Position numbers and translations under genes: made by a program
Notes under the pieces: model-generated
Database searches by the model: none
What the model saw: only the letters and a program-made list of their open reading frames with translations
What the model was told of the DNA's origin: nothing
Source: JAXGRD01 sp050946655
GTDB taxonomy: Bacteria; Bacillota; Clostridia; Peptostreptococcales; Anaerovoracaceae
Reading direction: 5' to 3'
DNA: 45,316 bases
Assembly (NCBI GenBank): GCA_050946655.1
Contig: JBMNVE010000003.1
Location: 1 to 45,316, forward strand
Shown here: positions 8,037 to 16,031 of the stretch, piece by piece
How positions within the stretch are numbered: the stretch's first letter is position 1
How the letters are laid out: each line of letters opens with the position of its first letter

Positions 8037-8065
8037 TTGCTCCATCCTCTCTAATCAGCTATAAT
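8037..8065 (+). promoter_or_regulatory. Promoter of the patatin-like gene
   Basis: TTGCTC (8037-8042) and a perfect TATAAT (8060-8065) are 17 bases apart. Transcription would begin next to the AGGAGG ribosome binding site, giving a very short leader. Confidence 0.7.
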
Positions 8066-8085
8066 ATCTTGCAGGAGGAAAACAA

Positions 8086-9273
8086 ATGGAAAAGGAAAAG
8101 AAGACCGCTTTGGTTTTAGGCGGCGGCGGTGCCAGAGGCGGATACCAGATCGGAGTTTGGCAGGCCCTGAGAGAAATGGGGATGACCTTTGACATTGTTA
8201 CGGGAACATCTGTGGGTGCTATCAATGCAGCCATGGTCGCTCAAGACGCCTTTGATCCTGCGATGAAGCTCTGGAAAGAATTGGAGACGGAAATGGTCTT
8301 CGATATCGACAAGGAGAAATACAACGATTGGGATAAGCTGGAGATTGGCGGCAGACCGATGGACGAGGTCCTGGCTTACCTAAAGGAACTGGTGGTCAGC
8401 GGCGGTGCCGGATCCGATGGGCTGTATGAACTTCTTCAAACCTATGTGGATGAAGACAAGGTGCGATCTTCTCAGATGGACATGGGTCTTGTGGTGGTTT
8501 CCGTTCCTTCCATGAAACCGAAACTCTTGTATAAGGATGACATTCCCCGGGGCAAATTGCGAGACTACATCCTGGCAAGTGCCTCGGCGTTTCCCGCCAT
8601 AAAGCGCTATGACATCGATGGCAAACTTTACATCGACGGCAGTTATTACGACGTCCTTCCGGTAGAAATGGCCATGAAAAAGGGGGCGACAGATATTATC
8701 GCCGTCAATCTGGAAGGCACCGGCATCCTCAGAAAAAACACCATCAACGCCGCAAAGAAAAATTCCGATTCCTTCCTGATGATCCAAAGCACCTGGGATC
8801 TGGGCAGCATATTGGCCTTCGATCCGGACAACACCGCACGGATCATTCGCTTGGGGTATTTAGAAACCATGAAGGCCATGGGCAAGTACGACGGGATGTG
8901 CTACACCTTTGAAAAGGGCGTCTTTGGAAAAGGGGAAGTAAAGGAAGTTGACGCTTTGGGGAAGATCCTCGGCTTGGATGCCGCAGCGGTCTACGATAGA
9001 GAAGCCTTTGACCGGGCTGTTAAGCCCAAACTCCTGGATGCTCAGATCGCCTTTCGTAAAATGGAGCGAAAGATCCTGGACAAACGGGATCTGTCCTCCT
9101 TCTTGGGGGGGAAGATCACCGATGACCTGCTGATCGTTCTCATCTCCGAAAGCATCAAACTGAAGGGTGAAGACAGCATCTTCCTGACGAAGACTGCCCT
9201 ATCGGCTCTGCGCCAGCAAATCTTTGCCGCTCACTATATCATGAAAAAAGGATGGACCATCCAGGAGGATTAG
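8086..9273 (+). CDS. Patatin-like phospholipase
   Basis: The 395-residue protein begins with the patatin oxyanion loop GGGGARGGYQIGV (residues about 13-25), followed by the nucleophile elbow GTSVG (Ser about 46) and the dyad aspartate in YIDGSYYDVLPV (about 181). The usual DG[GA] is DGS here, a known variant. The C-terminal 150 residues are less conserved and may bind lipid or a partner. Such enzymes hydrolyse acyl esters of membrane lipids. No signal peptide or membrane segment is visible, so it is probably cytosolic or peripheral. AGGAGG precedes the ATG by 7 bases. Confidence 0.9.
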   Translation: MEKEKKTALVLGGGGARGGYQIGVWQALREMGMTFDIVTGTSVGAINAAMVAQDAFDPAMKLWKELETEMVFDIDKEKYNDWDKLEIGGRPMDEVLAYLKELVVSGGAGSDGLYELLQTYVDEDKVRSSQMDMGLVVVSVPSMKPKLLYKDDIPRGKLRDYILASASAFPAIKRYDIDGKLYIDGSYYDVLPVEMAMKKGATDIIAVNLEGTGILRKNTINAAKKNSDSFLMIQSTWDLGSILAFDPDNTARIIRLGYLETMKAMGKYDGMCYTFEKGVFGKGEVKEVDALGKILGLDAAAVYDREAFDRAVKPKLLDAQIAFRKMERKILDKRDLSSFLGGKITDDLLIVLISESIKLKGEDSIFLTKTALSALRQQIFAAHYIMKKGWTIQED

Positions 9274-9290
9274 TCCATCCTCTATTTTTC
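9250..9290 (+). terminator. Terminator overlapping the end of the patatin-like gene
   Basis: GGATGGAC (9250-9257) pairs with GTCCATCC (9273-9280), followed by CTATTTTTC. The left arm is inside the last codons of the gene. Confidence 0.75.
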
Positions 9291-9299
9291 TCTTTCCGC

Positions 9300-9854
9300 T
9301 TACTTCCCGGTCTCCAGATTGTATTGAAAAATCTTGCCTGCCGGGGTCCTGTACAGGGCGGCAGCCAAGGCGCTTGCCAAAACCACCCCAACGACAAACT
9401 GGAGGATATTCATGGGGATCCCCATGAGAGGCGTGACCCATGAACCGTACATGATGCTCTCCGCCAAATAGTATCCGCCGCACATAAATGCACCGCCCAG
9501 GACCATTCCCGTGACTTCTGCGATCCTAAGCCGAATAGTCGATATTCCCGTCTTCACCACTCTCTGGATGAACAAGCCCACCACCATAGCCATGACAAAC
9601 TTGACCACCAGGGTGACCGGCGCATAGATGGCGTATCCGCCCCACAGGTCCGCCAATGCAGACCCTACCCCGGCAGCAATGGCTCCATATTTCCATCCCA
9701 GCAAAAGCACGCCTAAGAAGATCATACAATCCCCCAAGTGGATATATCCGTTGGTCGCCGGTACAGGGATGCGAATGATGATCGTCATGACCATGATCAT
9801 GCACATCATCAAAGCGGTCATCACCAGAGTCTGCACCGTAGTTCTTCCTTTCAT
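9300..9854 (-). CDS. ECF transporter S component, probably for vitamin B6 or a related vitamer
   Basis: The 184-residue, very hydrophobic protein has about six membrane segments and the motif TNGYIHLGDCMIFLGVLLLGWKYG followed by GSALADLWGGYAIYAPVTLVVKF, typical of PF07155-type S components. These bind a vitamin and dock on shared EcfAAT subunits, which are not in the window. The gene is divergent from a MocR regulator, a family whose PLP-related members (PdxR) control B6 synthesis or uptake, which makes a pyridoxine-type substrate the best guess. Thiamin precursor or riboflavin are alternatives. I chose the ATG at 9852-9854 behind GGAG; the upstream in-frame ATGs lack a site. Confidence 0.78.
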   Translation of the reverse strand: MKGRTTVQTLVMTALMMCMIMVMTIIIRIPVPATNGYIHLGDCMIFLGVLLLGWKYGAIAAGVGSALADLWGGYAIYAPVTLVVKFVMAMVVGLFIQRVVKTGISTIRLRIAEVTGMVLGGAFMCGGYYLAESIMYGSWVTPLMGIPMNILQFVVGVVLASALAAALYRTPAGKIFQYNLETGK

Positions 9855-9939
9855 CACCTGCGTCTCCTTTCTATTCATGCACAAAGCGAGAGGTTCCATA
9901 TTCTGTTTACATGATACCCCTAAAGTGCTATGATTAAAA

Positions 9940-9967
9940 TATACAAAAATAACTATTTTTTAGTATA
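9940..9967. promoter_or_regulatory. AT-rich dyad between the ECF and MocR genes
   Basis: TATACAAAAATA and a right arm whose complement reads TATACTAAAAAATA form an imperfect inverted repeat in the 125-bp divergent intergenic region. It is the best candidate for a shared operator. Confidence 0.45.
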
Positions 9968-9979
9968 CAGATTGGATTT

Positions 9980-11362
9980 GTGATGAAAGCGATTTTACCC
10001 GATTTCAGCGATAATTCCGCTGAACCTCTCTATATTCAGCTATATTCCTATATCCGAGATGCTATTCTGTCAAAAGAAATTGTATCCGGAGAAAAGCTTC
10101 CTTCCCTGAGGAATCTGTCCGAATCTCTTTCCCTCAGCCTGACGACAGTAGAAACCGCCTATAACCAGCTGGCCGTGGAAGGATATATCTACAGCAAGCC
10201 CAAGTCCGGCTTTTATGTGCGGACCATGTCTTACCCGGGGATAGCCTCGGAGCCTTCCGGCCCGCCTCCTGCCGACCACGCTTTTGTTCACCGAGAGCAA
10301 AACTATCTTTTTGACCTGTCCTGTTTTGATTTCAACAAATGGAAAAAATGCGTCAATCGAATATTGACCGACCATCCGGAGCGTCTCCTCTTTGAGGGGG
10401 ATCCCCAAGGGGAGCCGGCTCTTCGGTATGAAATTTCCAAATACGTCTTTCAGTCTCGAGGGGTGAGGTGCAAGCCGGATCAGGTGGTCATTGCCGCGGG
10501 GACACAGCAGATAACCGCCCACCTTTCCCGGATCTTCAAGGAGATGGCCATAGGACACGTCGCTTTGGAGGAGCCGGGCTATCTTCCCGTACGCAACATT
10601 TTTCACGACAGCGGGTTTGCCATTACACCGGTAGAAGTCAAACAGGATGGTATCACCATCGAGAAACTCCCCGGAAACATTTCATCTGCCGTCTACGTAA
10701 ATCCTTCCAACCAATTCCCCACGGGAGCCATCATGCCCGTAGGTCGGCGCTACCAACTCCTCTCCTGGGCAGAACGAAACAACAGTTTCATCGTGGAAGA
10801 CGACTACGATAGCGAATTGCGATACTTCGGCAATCCGATCCCCGCCTTGCAAGGGCTCGATTCTCGCCAGCGGGTGATCTATCTGGGGTCTTTTTCCTCC
10901 ACGCTGTTTTCCGCCATCAAGATCAGTTTCATGGTTCTCCCCGAGGAGATGCTGCCCATCTTCAACGCCATCAAGGACGACTATGCCCAGACCTGCTCCA
11001 AAACAGAGCAGCTCACCCTGGCCCTCTTCATGGAGAAGGGCTACTACCAGACCGGCCTGAAAAAGCTCAGGCGCCTCTATGCCCAGAAGTGGGCTGCCGT
11101 AGTGGATATCCTCTCTTCCAGCCCCTATGTAACAACCACCGGGAGCCCCTCCGGCATCAATATGATCATCAGCGTGCACACTAAAAAAACGGCGGACGAG
11201 CTCTGCCGGGAGGCCATCTCCCTGGGCATCTTTGCCACTCCCGCCCTGACCAACGCCCCCCGGGATGAAGAAGTCGCATTGGTTCTATACTACAACAAGC
11301 TTCCACTTTCGGACATCAGAAATGTCCTTTTGGAATTGCTCGCGGTCTGGGGCGGAGAGTAA
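9980..11362 (+). CDS. MocR-type regulator (GntR HTH plus aminotransferase-like domain), lacking the PLP lysine
   Basis: Residues 1-80 form a GntR winged helix (LYIQLYSYIRDAILSKEI, then LPSLRNLSESLSLSLTTVETAYNQL). The remainder is a fold-type I aminotransferase domain with GDPQGEPALRYEI and VEDDYDSELRYFG, close to GabR. At the position of the PLP Schiff-base lysine (GTFSKTL in GabR) this protein reads GSFSSTLFSAIKIS, so the lysine is replaced by serine. It could still sense free PLP or another ligand non-covalently, but an internal aldimine is not expected. The ORF begins with GTG at 9980 directly followed by ATG at 9983; neither has a strong ribosome binding site. Divergence from the ECF gene suggests it controls that transporter. 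Confidence 0.88.
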   Translation: MMKAILPDFSDNSAEPLYIQLYSYIRDAILSKEIVSGEKLPSLRNLSESLSLSLTTVETAYNQLAVEGYIYSKPKSGFYVRTMSYPGIASEPSGPPPADHAFVHREQNYLFDLSCFDFNKWKKCVNRILTDHPERLLFEGDPQGEPALRYEISKYVFQSRGVRCKPDQVVIAAGTQQITAHLSRIFKEMAIGHVALEEPGYLPVRNIFHDSGFAITPVEVKQDGITIEKLPGNISSAVYVNPSNQFPTGAIMPVGRRYQLLSWAERNNSFIVEDDYDSELRYFGNPIPALQGLDSRQRVIYLGSFSSTLFSAIKISFMVLPEEMLPIFNAIKDDYAQTCSKTEQLTLALFMEKGYYQTGLKKLRRLYAQKWAAVVDILSSSPYVTTTGSPSGINMIISVHTKKTADELCREAISLGIFATPALTNAPRDEEVALVLYYNKLPLSDIRNVLLELLAVWGGE

Positions 11363-11509
11363 GGCACGTGGGATTCTCGTCGCAACCACCGACTTTTGTC
11401 TAAATTCGAATTATTAGGCCATTTTGGACAAATACAATTCATCGCCATTGTGGTGTAAAGTGTGCTAAGGCTAATTGCTAAATTGATGGACGAACAGGAA
11501 CAATCAAAA

Positions 11510-11551
11510 TAGGGGCTACCTCAATAATGAACTTTCTTGAGTCAGCCCCTA
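11510..11551 (-). terminator. Terminator after the DUF6485 gene
   Basis: TAGGGGCT and CTCAA (11510-11524) pair with TTGAG and AGCCCCTA (11537-11551), separated by a 2-by-2 internal loop; the minus strand then reads TTTTG. The rest of 11363-11578 holds no gene that I can see. Confidence 0.75.
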
Positions 11552-11578
11552 CTCAATTATGCTTATAAGTGTGCCAGG

Positions 11579-11791
11579 TTATTTCTTCTCTAACGCAAGT
11601 TTGGCAAAGTGCCCGTAACTCCAATCAGTAAACCCGTCTACGCTTTCTGTTACTTCTAAGAAAAAACATTTCGGTATTTCTCCATCTTTTAAGCTATCTT
11701 CCACACATAGGGAACAACCCTTATCGTGATTTCTGGGGTTATTCACGCATTCATAGTCGTCACATGGACAGAAACTTGAAATATTAGTCAT
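11579..11791 (-). CDS. Small cysteine-rich DUF6485 family protein
   Basis: The 70-residue protein has six cysteines (CPCDDYEC, then CSLC, then KCFF), arranged as expected for a metal- or zinc-binding fold, and ends FTDWSYGHFAKLALEKK. It matches the small DUF6485 proteins of anaerobes, whose function is unknown. It starts 14 bases after the amidohydrolase stop and is followed by a terminator, so it is the last gene of the sigma-54 operon. Possible roles are metal delivery to the amidohydrolase or a redox function; neither is shown. Confidence 0.75.
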   Translation of the reverse strand: MTNISSFCPCDDYECVNNPRNHDKGCSLCVEDSLKDGEIPKCFFLEVTESVDGFTDWSYGHFAKLALEKK

Positions 11792-11805
11792 TTTTATGCT
11801 CCTTT

Positions 11806-13422
11806 CTAAGTATTATTATGCACTATTTCCCCATTCATAATGGTCAGAGTCACCTGTGCATCCAAAATACTATCCTCTGGAACCTTAAAGAGATTCCTGT
11901 CAACCACAATAACATCCGCTAGTTTTCCCTGCTCAAGAGTTCCTAATTCATCCTCCCTTCTTACTCCATAAGCCCCCCCATATGTATAACTTCTCAACAC
12001 TTCAAACATCGTTAGCTTCTGCTTTGGATTCCACCCGCCTGCTGGCTCTCCATCATTATGAAGTCTCGTTACTGCTCTATAAATTTCTAAAAACGGGTTG
12101 TTGCTTACAACAGGACAATCACTTCCCAGTGCCAGGATTCCTGAAGAATCATACAAACTCTTAAACGGCCACGTCCTTGATGCTCTATTCTGACCTAGAA
12201 CTACGGGGTATGGATTATCAGCAAAAGCTTGGGTCAATGCTAGATGCTCCGGTTGAACCGACGGAATTACCCCCAGCTCTTTGAACCTTGGGATGTCCGT
12301 CTCATCTACCAGCTCCAAATGCTCAATTGCATGACGACAGTTTTTTCTCCCATATTTCTTATTTGCTTCTTCAAAGAAATCAAGGCATAGTTTAGCTGAT
12401 CGATCACCACAAGCATGAAGCTTTACAGAAAATCCTCTTTGGTGAGCTTCGGGCACAGCTTTTTTGATAGCTTGAATGTCAAATAGCGAAGTGCCACAAT
12501 TGCCGGGAGCATCTGCGTAATCATCTAACATTAGTGCGGTGTGTGTTGTTGCCACTCCATCGATGAATTGTTTTAGCATATCTACCCGAAGATTACCATA
12601 ATGATACTTTTCTTTCCACTCTTCTGCTTCATCTAAGTCTCCTAAAAGGTCTACTGCCACGTGCACCCGGGATGTAAACTCCCCGTCTTTTGCCATCTCT
12701 TCATATACCGTTAAGTTCCCCATATTTCCATGGAAATATGGTTGAACATCATTGATAGAAGTGATGCCAAAGGCCTTTGCTTCTTTCATGAATGATCTTA
12801 GAATCCTCTTTTCTTCTTGCGGCTCCAAATCAAAAGCATGTTTCGTTACAAGTCCAGTCGCAGACTCAAGCAAGGTTCCTGTTGGCTCTCCCGTTCTGGT
12901 ACGAAGGATTTCTCCACCAAAGGGATCTGGTGTGTTTTTTGATATGCCGGCTATTTCCAGTGCTTTTGTATTTACCCATGCCCCATGTGCCTCTGCATTG
13001 ATTAGGCAAACCGGGCGATCCGGAAATAGTTCGTCTAAGGTTTCTTTCTTCGGAAATTGTTTACAGTCCCAAAAAACATGATACCAACTAAAACCAATGA
13101 CCCACCCTTTATCGTCTGATTTGTCCGCCGCTTCTTTCACCATTCTTGCGGATTCTTCTTCGCTTCGAGCATTTAGCAGATTCGCATATATCCCGTACAT
13201 CCCCGCCATAATAAGGTGGGTATGGCTGTCGTGAAACCCAGCCATTATTAATTGATCTCCGTATTTTCGCACATCAGTCCCATCACCTACTAGGTGCGAA
13301 TAATCGGCTTCCTTAGATACTTTAATTATTTTATTTCCCTTAATTGCTAAAAAGCCTTTATATGGTCGCTCATTGATGCTGTCAAAGATCGCATTACCTT
13401 CTAGAATAATATCCGCTTTCAT
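11806..13422 (-). CDS. Amidohydrolase family protein, YtcJ-like
   Basis: The 538-residue protein belongs to the metal-dependent amidohydrolase superfamily (Amidohydro_3, YtcJ/NfdA type). It has the N-terminal metal motif DSHTHL (HxH), the later HACGDRS and HAIEHLEL histidines, and the C-terminal LGSDCPV with the catalytic Asp. Members act on N-substituted formamides and other amides. The ATG at 13420-13422 follows AAGGTG at good distance; an in-frame start nine codons upstream lacks a site. It lies 19 bases after the carbon-nitrogen hydrolase, so the two enzymes probably act in one amide or ureide pathway whose substrate is unknown. Base composition is more AT-rich than in the flanking regions. 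Confidence 0.85.
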   Translation of the reverse strand: MKADIILEGNAIFDSINERPYKGFLAIKGNKIIKVSKEADYSHLVGDGTDVRKYGDQLIMAGFHDSHTHLIMAGMYGIYANLLNARSEEESARMVKEAADKSDDKGWVIGFSWYHVFWDCKQFPKKETLDELFPDRPVCLINAEAHGAWVNTKALEIAGISKNTPDPFGGEILRTRTGEPTGTLLESATGLVTKHAFDLEPQEEKRILRSFMKEAKAFGITSINDVQPYFHGNMGNLTVYEEMAKDGEFTSRVHVAVDLLGDLDEAEEWKEKYHYGNLRVDMLKQFIDGVATTHTALMLDDYADAPGNCGTSLFDIQAIKKAVPEAHQRGFSVKLHACGDRSAKLCLDFFEEANKKYGRKNCRHAIEHLELVDETDIPRFKELGVIPSVQPEHLALTQAFADNPYPVVLGQNRASRTWPFKSLYDSSGILALGSDCPVVSNNPFLEIYRAVTRLHNDGEPAGGWNPKQKLTMFEVLRSYTYGGAYGVRREDELGTLEQGKLADVIVVDRNLFKVPEDSILDAQVTLTIMNGEIVHNNT

Positions 13423-13441
13423 TTCAACACCTTTTCTCCTC

Positions 13442-14320
13442 TCAAACAATTGAAAGGTTCAATATTTCTTTATAGGAATCCACTCTTCGATCGCGATGGA
13501 ACTGTAGAATATCCCTTGCTCTCTTGATTTCATCTAGATCCAGTTCCGCTACGATCAGGTCCTCCTCTCCCCGCTTTCCTTCTGCAATTATTTTCCCCCA
13601 GGGATCCGAGACAAATCCTCTCCCGTAGAACTCCATGTGCCCGCTCCCATCAACCGCGTCTTCTCTTCCCACTCGGTTGCATACACAAATATACATATTG
13701 TTATGGATCCCATGAGCTTTGATTCCATCGATCCAGGTTTGAGAAGTATCAAGCTCAGGATTGTCGGGCTCAGAACCAATTGCTGAAGGATAGAAAATAA
13801 AATCAGCACCCTTAAGCGCTAATATTCTTGATGGTTCAGGAAACCATTCATCCCAACAAATCAAAACCCCAAATTTCCCATACTTGGATTCAAATACCAA
13901 GTATGGAGAATCTCCGGGTGTGAAATAATACTTTTCGATATATTGGGGCCCTTCTGGTATATGGTGCTTTCTGTAGTTTCCAAGCAAACTACCGTCCGCG
14001 TCAAAGACTGCAGCAGAATTGTAGTAAACACCATCCATTGCATACTCATAATAACTACTGACGATGACCACATCTAGTTTCTTTGCAAGATTGCTCATTG
14101 CAATGTTTATCGGTCCATCTATAGGTTCAGCTTCGTCATACGCTTTATAATCAATGGTTTGCGGGAAGTATTTGCCGGCAAAGAGCTCTTGTGTACATAT
14201 GACTTTTGCGCCTTTTTTTGCTAAAGCACTTATTTGTTCTTCTGCTTTTTTGATGTTCTTTTTCCTGTCCGCTTCTGCTTTGAACTGTGTCATCCCTACT
14301 ATTATTTTACCTTTTTTCAT
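13442..14320 (-). CDS. Carbon-nitrogen hydrolase, N-carbamoylputrescine amidase / ureidopropionase-like
   Basis: The 292-residue protein has the nitrilase-superfamily triad: E45 in TQELFAGKYF, K118 in YRKHHIP and C155 in GVLICWDEWFPEP. The ending HRDRRVDSY is typical of N-carbamoylputrescine amidase and beta-ureidopropionase. It would release ammonia and CO2 from an N-carbamoyl amine or amino acid, though omega-amidase-like activity is possible. I chose the ATG at 14318-14320 behind GGAAGG; the longer frame upstream overlaps the transporter gene in another frame and is not real. It is the second gene of the sigma-54 operon. Confidence 0.87.
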   Translation of the reverse strand: MKKGKIIVGMTQFKAEADRKKNIKKAEEQISALAKKGAKVICTQELFAGKYFPQTIDYKAYDEAEPIDGPINIAMSNLAKKLDVVIVSSYYEYAMDGVYYNSAAVFDADGSLLGNYRKHHIPEGPQYIEKYYFTPGDSPYLVFESKYGKFGVLICWDEWFPEPSRILALKGADFIFYPSAIGSEPDNPELDTSQTWIDGIKAHGIHNNMYICVCNRVGREDAVDGSGHMEFYGRGFVSDPWGKIIAEGKRGEEDLIVAELDLDEIKRARDILQFHRDRRVDSYKEILNLSIV

Positions 14321-14352
14321 TTCGCTTTCCTTCCATGTTGTACGATTACAAT

Positions 14353-15714
14353 TTACGCGATTATTATTCCCAATGCCAGATATGCTACAATTGCAATTGC
14401 AAACGGAACCATGATCAATGGGATAGAGGTTCTTGCATAATCCATATTTTTTATACCTGTCGCTGCACACGTTACCGTGACAGCATCGCTGTAGAAGCAG
14501 GCGTGGCTTCCAAAAGAAGTCGCAGCTGCAACACATCCGATTGATACAAATGGACTAATTCCCATTGCAACCGAAAGCGGTAAAATAATTGGAAATGAAA
14601 TAGCGGCGACACCCCAGAAACTTCCTGTGGCAAAAGCCAATAGTGCCACAACAATAAAAGTGATGACTGGGAAAAGGGCAGGGCTCATTATAGGTGTTAC
14701 GCTTTCAATCACAAATGGTGTAAGACCTAGGGCGTCATTAAAATTGGATAAAACAAAAGCAGCAAGCACCAGCATAGTTACGTATAGCATATCCTTAAAG
14801 CCGTTGACAATCGAGTCACAAAATTTTCCTAAAGTAATCTTTTTTTGCGGAAACAACATCACAAAACTTACTACTACAGAAATAATGACTGCTAGTGTGA
14901 TATCACCGGTCTTTATTGCGAAAAATACCAAAACCCCCATCGGAATGATAAAATTCCACGCAGATGAGGGCTTAGTGGCTTCCAACTGATCCATTGCTTC
15001 GATGTAATGGGCCTCAGGAAAAACCTTCCCTGTTTCCAATACTCGTTGTTCTGCTTTTTTCATTGGACCAAATAATGGAATGACTTTTAGTATGAATAAG
15101 GGGACCAATAGCACGGCTATCCAAGCATAAAGCATATAAGGTATGCTGTGGATATAGGCCTGCACCCCACTCATATCCTTTACGATCCCCACCTTTTCAA
15201 TCTGGCTTGAGTATAATACGCCCCATGAGGAAAATGGGACTAAGATACATACGGCAGCGCCGGTTGAGTTTACAATAAAGGACAGCATCTCTCTAGAGAT
15301 TTTCCATTTATCTGTCAACGACCGCATTGCAACACCAACTCCTAAGGCATTAAGATAGTCTTCAACAAAAATGATGATGCCTAATAACCACGTAAACATT
15401 TGGGTTTTCTTCCTGCCATTTGCAACTTTTGCACCTATATCAGAAAACCCCATTGCCGCACCCGATTCATCTAGTATACGAATCATTGTACCAAACATGC
15501 CAAACATGATGATGTAGTAAGCTGAATTTCCAATCTCTTTCAGAGTGTAATCAAACCAAGTTGACCACCACCCTCCCTTTGCTAGAATAATTGCTGCAAC
15601 AAAGGTTCCGAGAACCAAGGACTCCAGCGCCCTCTTTGAAATAACCGCTGTGATGATTACAACCGCAACCGGAATAAGACTAAGTAGTCCATAAGTTGTT
15701 ATCGTCTCTTCCAT
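14353..15714 (-). CDS. NhaC-family Na+/H+ antiporter or related solute transporter
   Basis: The 453-residue protein has about 11-12 hydrophobic segments, with the conserved GTFVAAIILAKGGWW, GAAVCILVPFSSWGVLYSSQIEKVG and FATGSFWGVAAISFPIILPL blocks of the NhaC/YfcC-like ion transporter group. Several members near catabolic genes exchange organic ions and not only Na+/H+, so here it may import the amide substrate or export a product. The ATG at 15712-15714 follows AAGGAAG. It is the first gene of the operon and lies behind the -24/-12 promoter. Confidence 0.85.
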   Translation of the reverse strand: MEETITTYGLLSLIPVAVVIITAVISKRALESLVLGTFVAAIILAKGGWWSTWFDYTLKEIGNSAYYIIMFGMFGTMIRILDESGAAMGFSDIGAKVANGRKKTQMFTWLLGIIIFVEDYLNALGVGVAMRSLTDKWKISREMLSFIVNSTGAAVCILVPFSSWGVLYSSQIEKVGIVKDMSGVQAYIHSIPYMLYAWIAVLLVPLFILKVIPLFGPMKKAEQRVLETGKVFPEAHYIEAMDQLEATKPSSAWNFIIPMGVLVFFAIKTGDITLAVIISVVVSFVMLFPQKKITLGKFCDSIVNGFKDMLYVTMLVLAAFVLSNFNDALGLTPFVIESVTPIMSPALFPVITFIVVALLAFATGSFWGVAAISFPIILPLSVAMGISPFVSIGCVAAATSFGSHACFYSDAVTVTCAATGIKNMDYARTSIPLIMVPFAIAIVAYLALGIIIA

Positions 15715-15871
15715 TTTTCTTCCTTTCTGTGTTGTATATTTTAACAAACTCACCGCTAATTTTCGCCTAATCATTCTGTCAAGCTTGGGTGTCCAATACA
15801 ACCGCTCTTTTCAAGCTTCTTTCATTGTATCCCCTTAGGAATGGCCTCCTTTCTTCAATGAACTTTAAAAC

Positions 15872-15887
15872 TGCAAATCCCATACCA
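15872..15887 (-). promoter_or_regulatory. Sigma-54 (-24/-12) promoter of the nhaC operon
   Basis: On the minus strand TGGTATGGGATTTGCA has GG and GC separated by exactly 10 bases and the TTGCA box of sigma-54 promoters. It is about 160 bases upstream of the transporter start, and the gene upstream encodes a sigma-54 activator. Confidence 0.8.
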
Positions 15888-15920
15888 GATGGGAAACGGC
15901 CTATTTTACAGGTTATCAAA

Positions 15921-15952
15921 AAACGTGTGTCAGTTTAAACTGACACACGTTT
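15921..15952 (-). terminator. Perfect 32-bp palindrome, terminator of the sigma-54 activator gene
   Basis: The arm AAACGTGTGTCAGTTT (15921-15936) is followed at once by its exact reverse complement (15937-15952). On the minus strand a run of six T follows, so this should stop transcription from the activator gene before it enters the nhaC operon. The same dyad lies 34 bp upstream of the -24 element and could also bind a protein. Confidence 0.8.
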
Positions 15953-16001
15953 AGTATTCGCTCGACTTTTCCGAATATTCCAAATACGTCTTCGGGTGTT
16001 G

Positions 16002-16031
16002 GTATGTGCGAACATGTCATTCTGCACATAC
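16002..16031. promoter_or_regulatory. Candidate enhancer (UAS) for the sigma-54 activator
   Basis: GTATGTGC (16002-16009) and GCACATAC (16024-16031) form an inverted repeat with a 14-base spacer, overlapping the last codons of the activator gene. Its centre is about 155 bp upstream of the predicted start point, the usual range for an activator of this class. Confidence 0.55.

Noticed and set aside
14321..14536. Longer N-terminus for the carbon-nitrogen hydrolase
   Set aside because: The extra 72 residues are cysteine-rich, overlap the transporter gene in another frame and lack family similarity; a good ribosome site supports the ATG at 14320.
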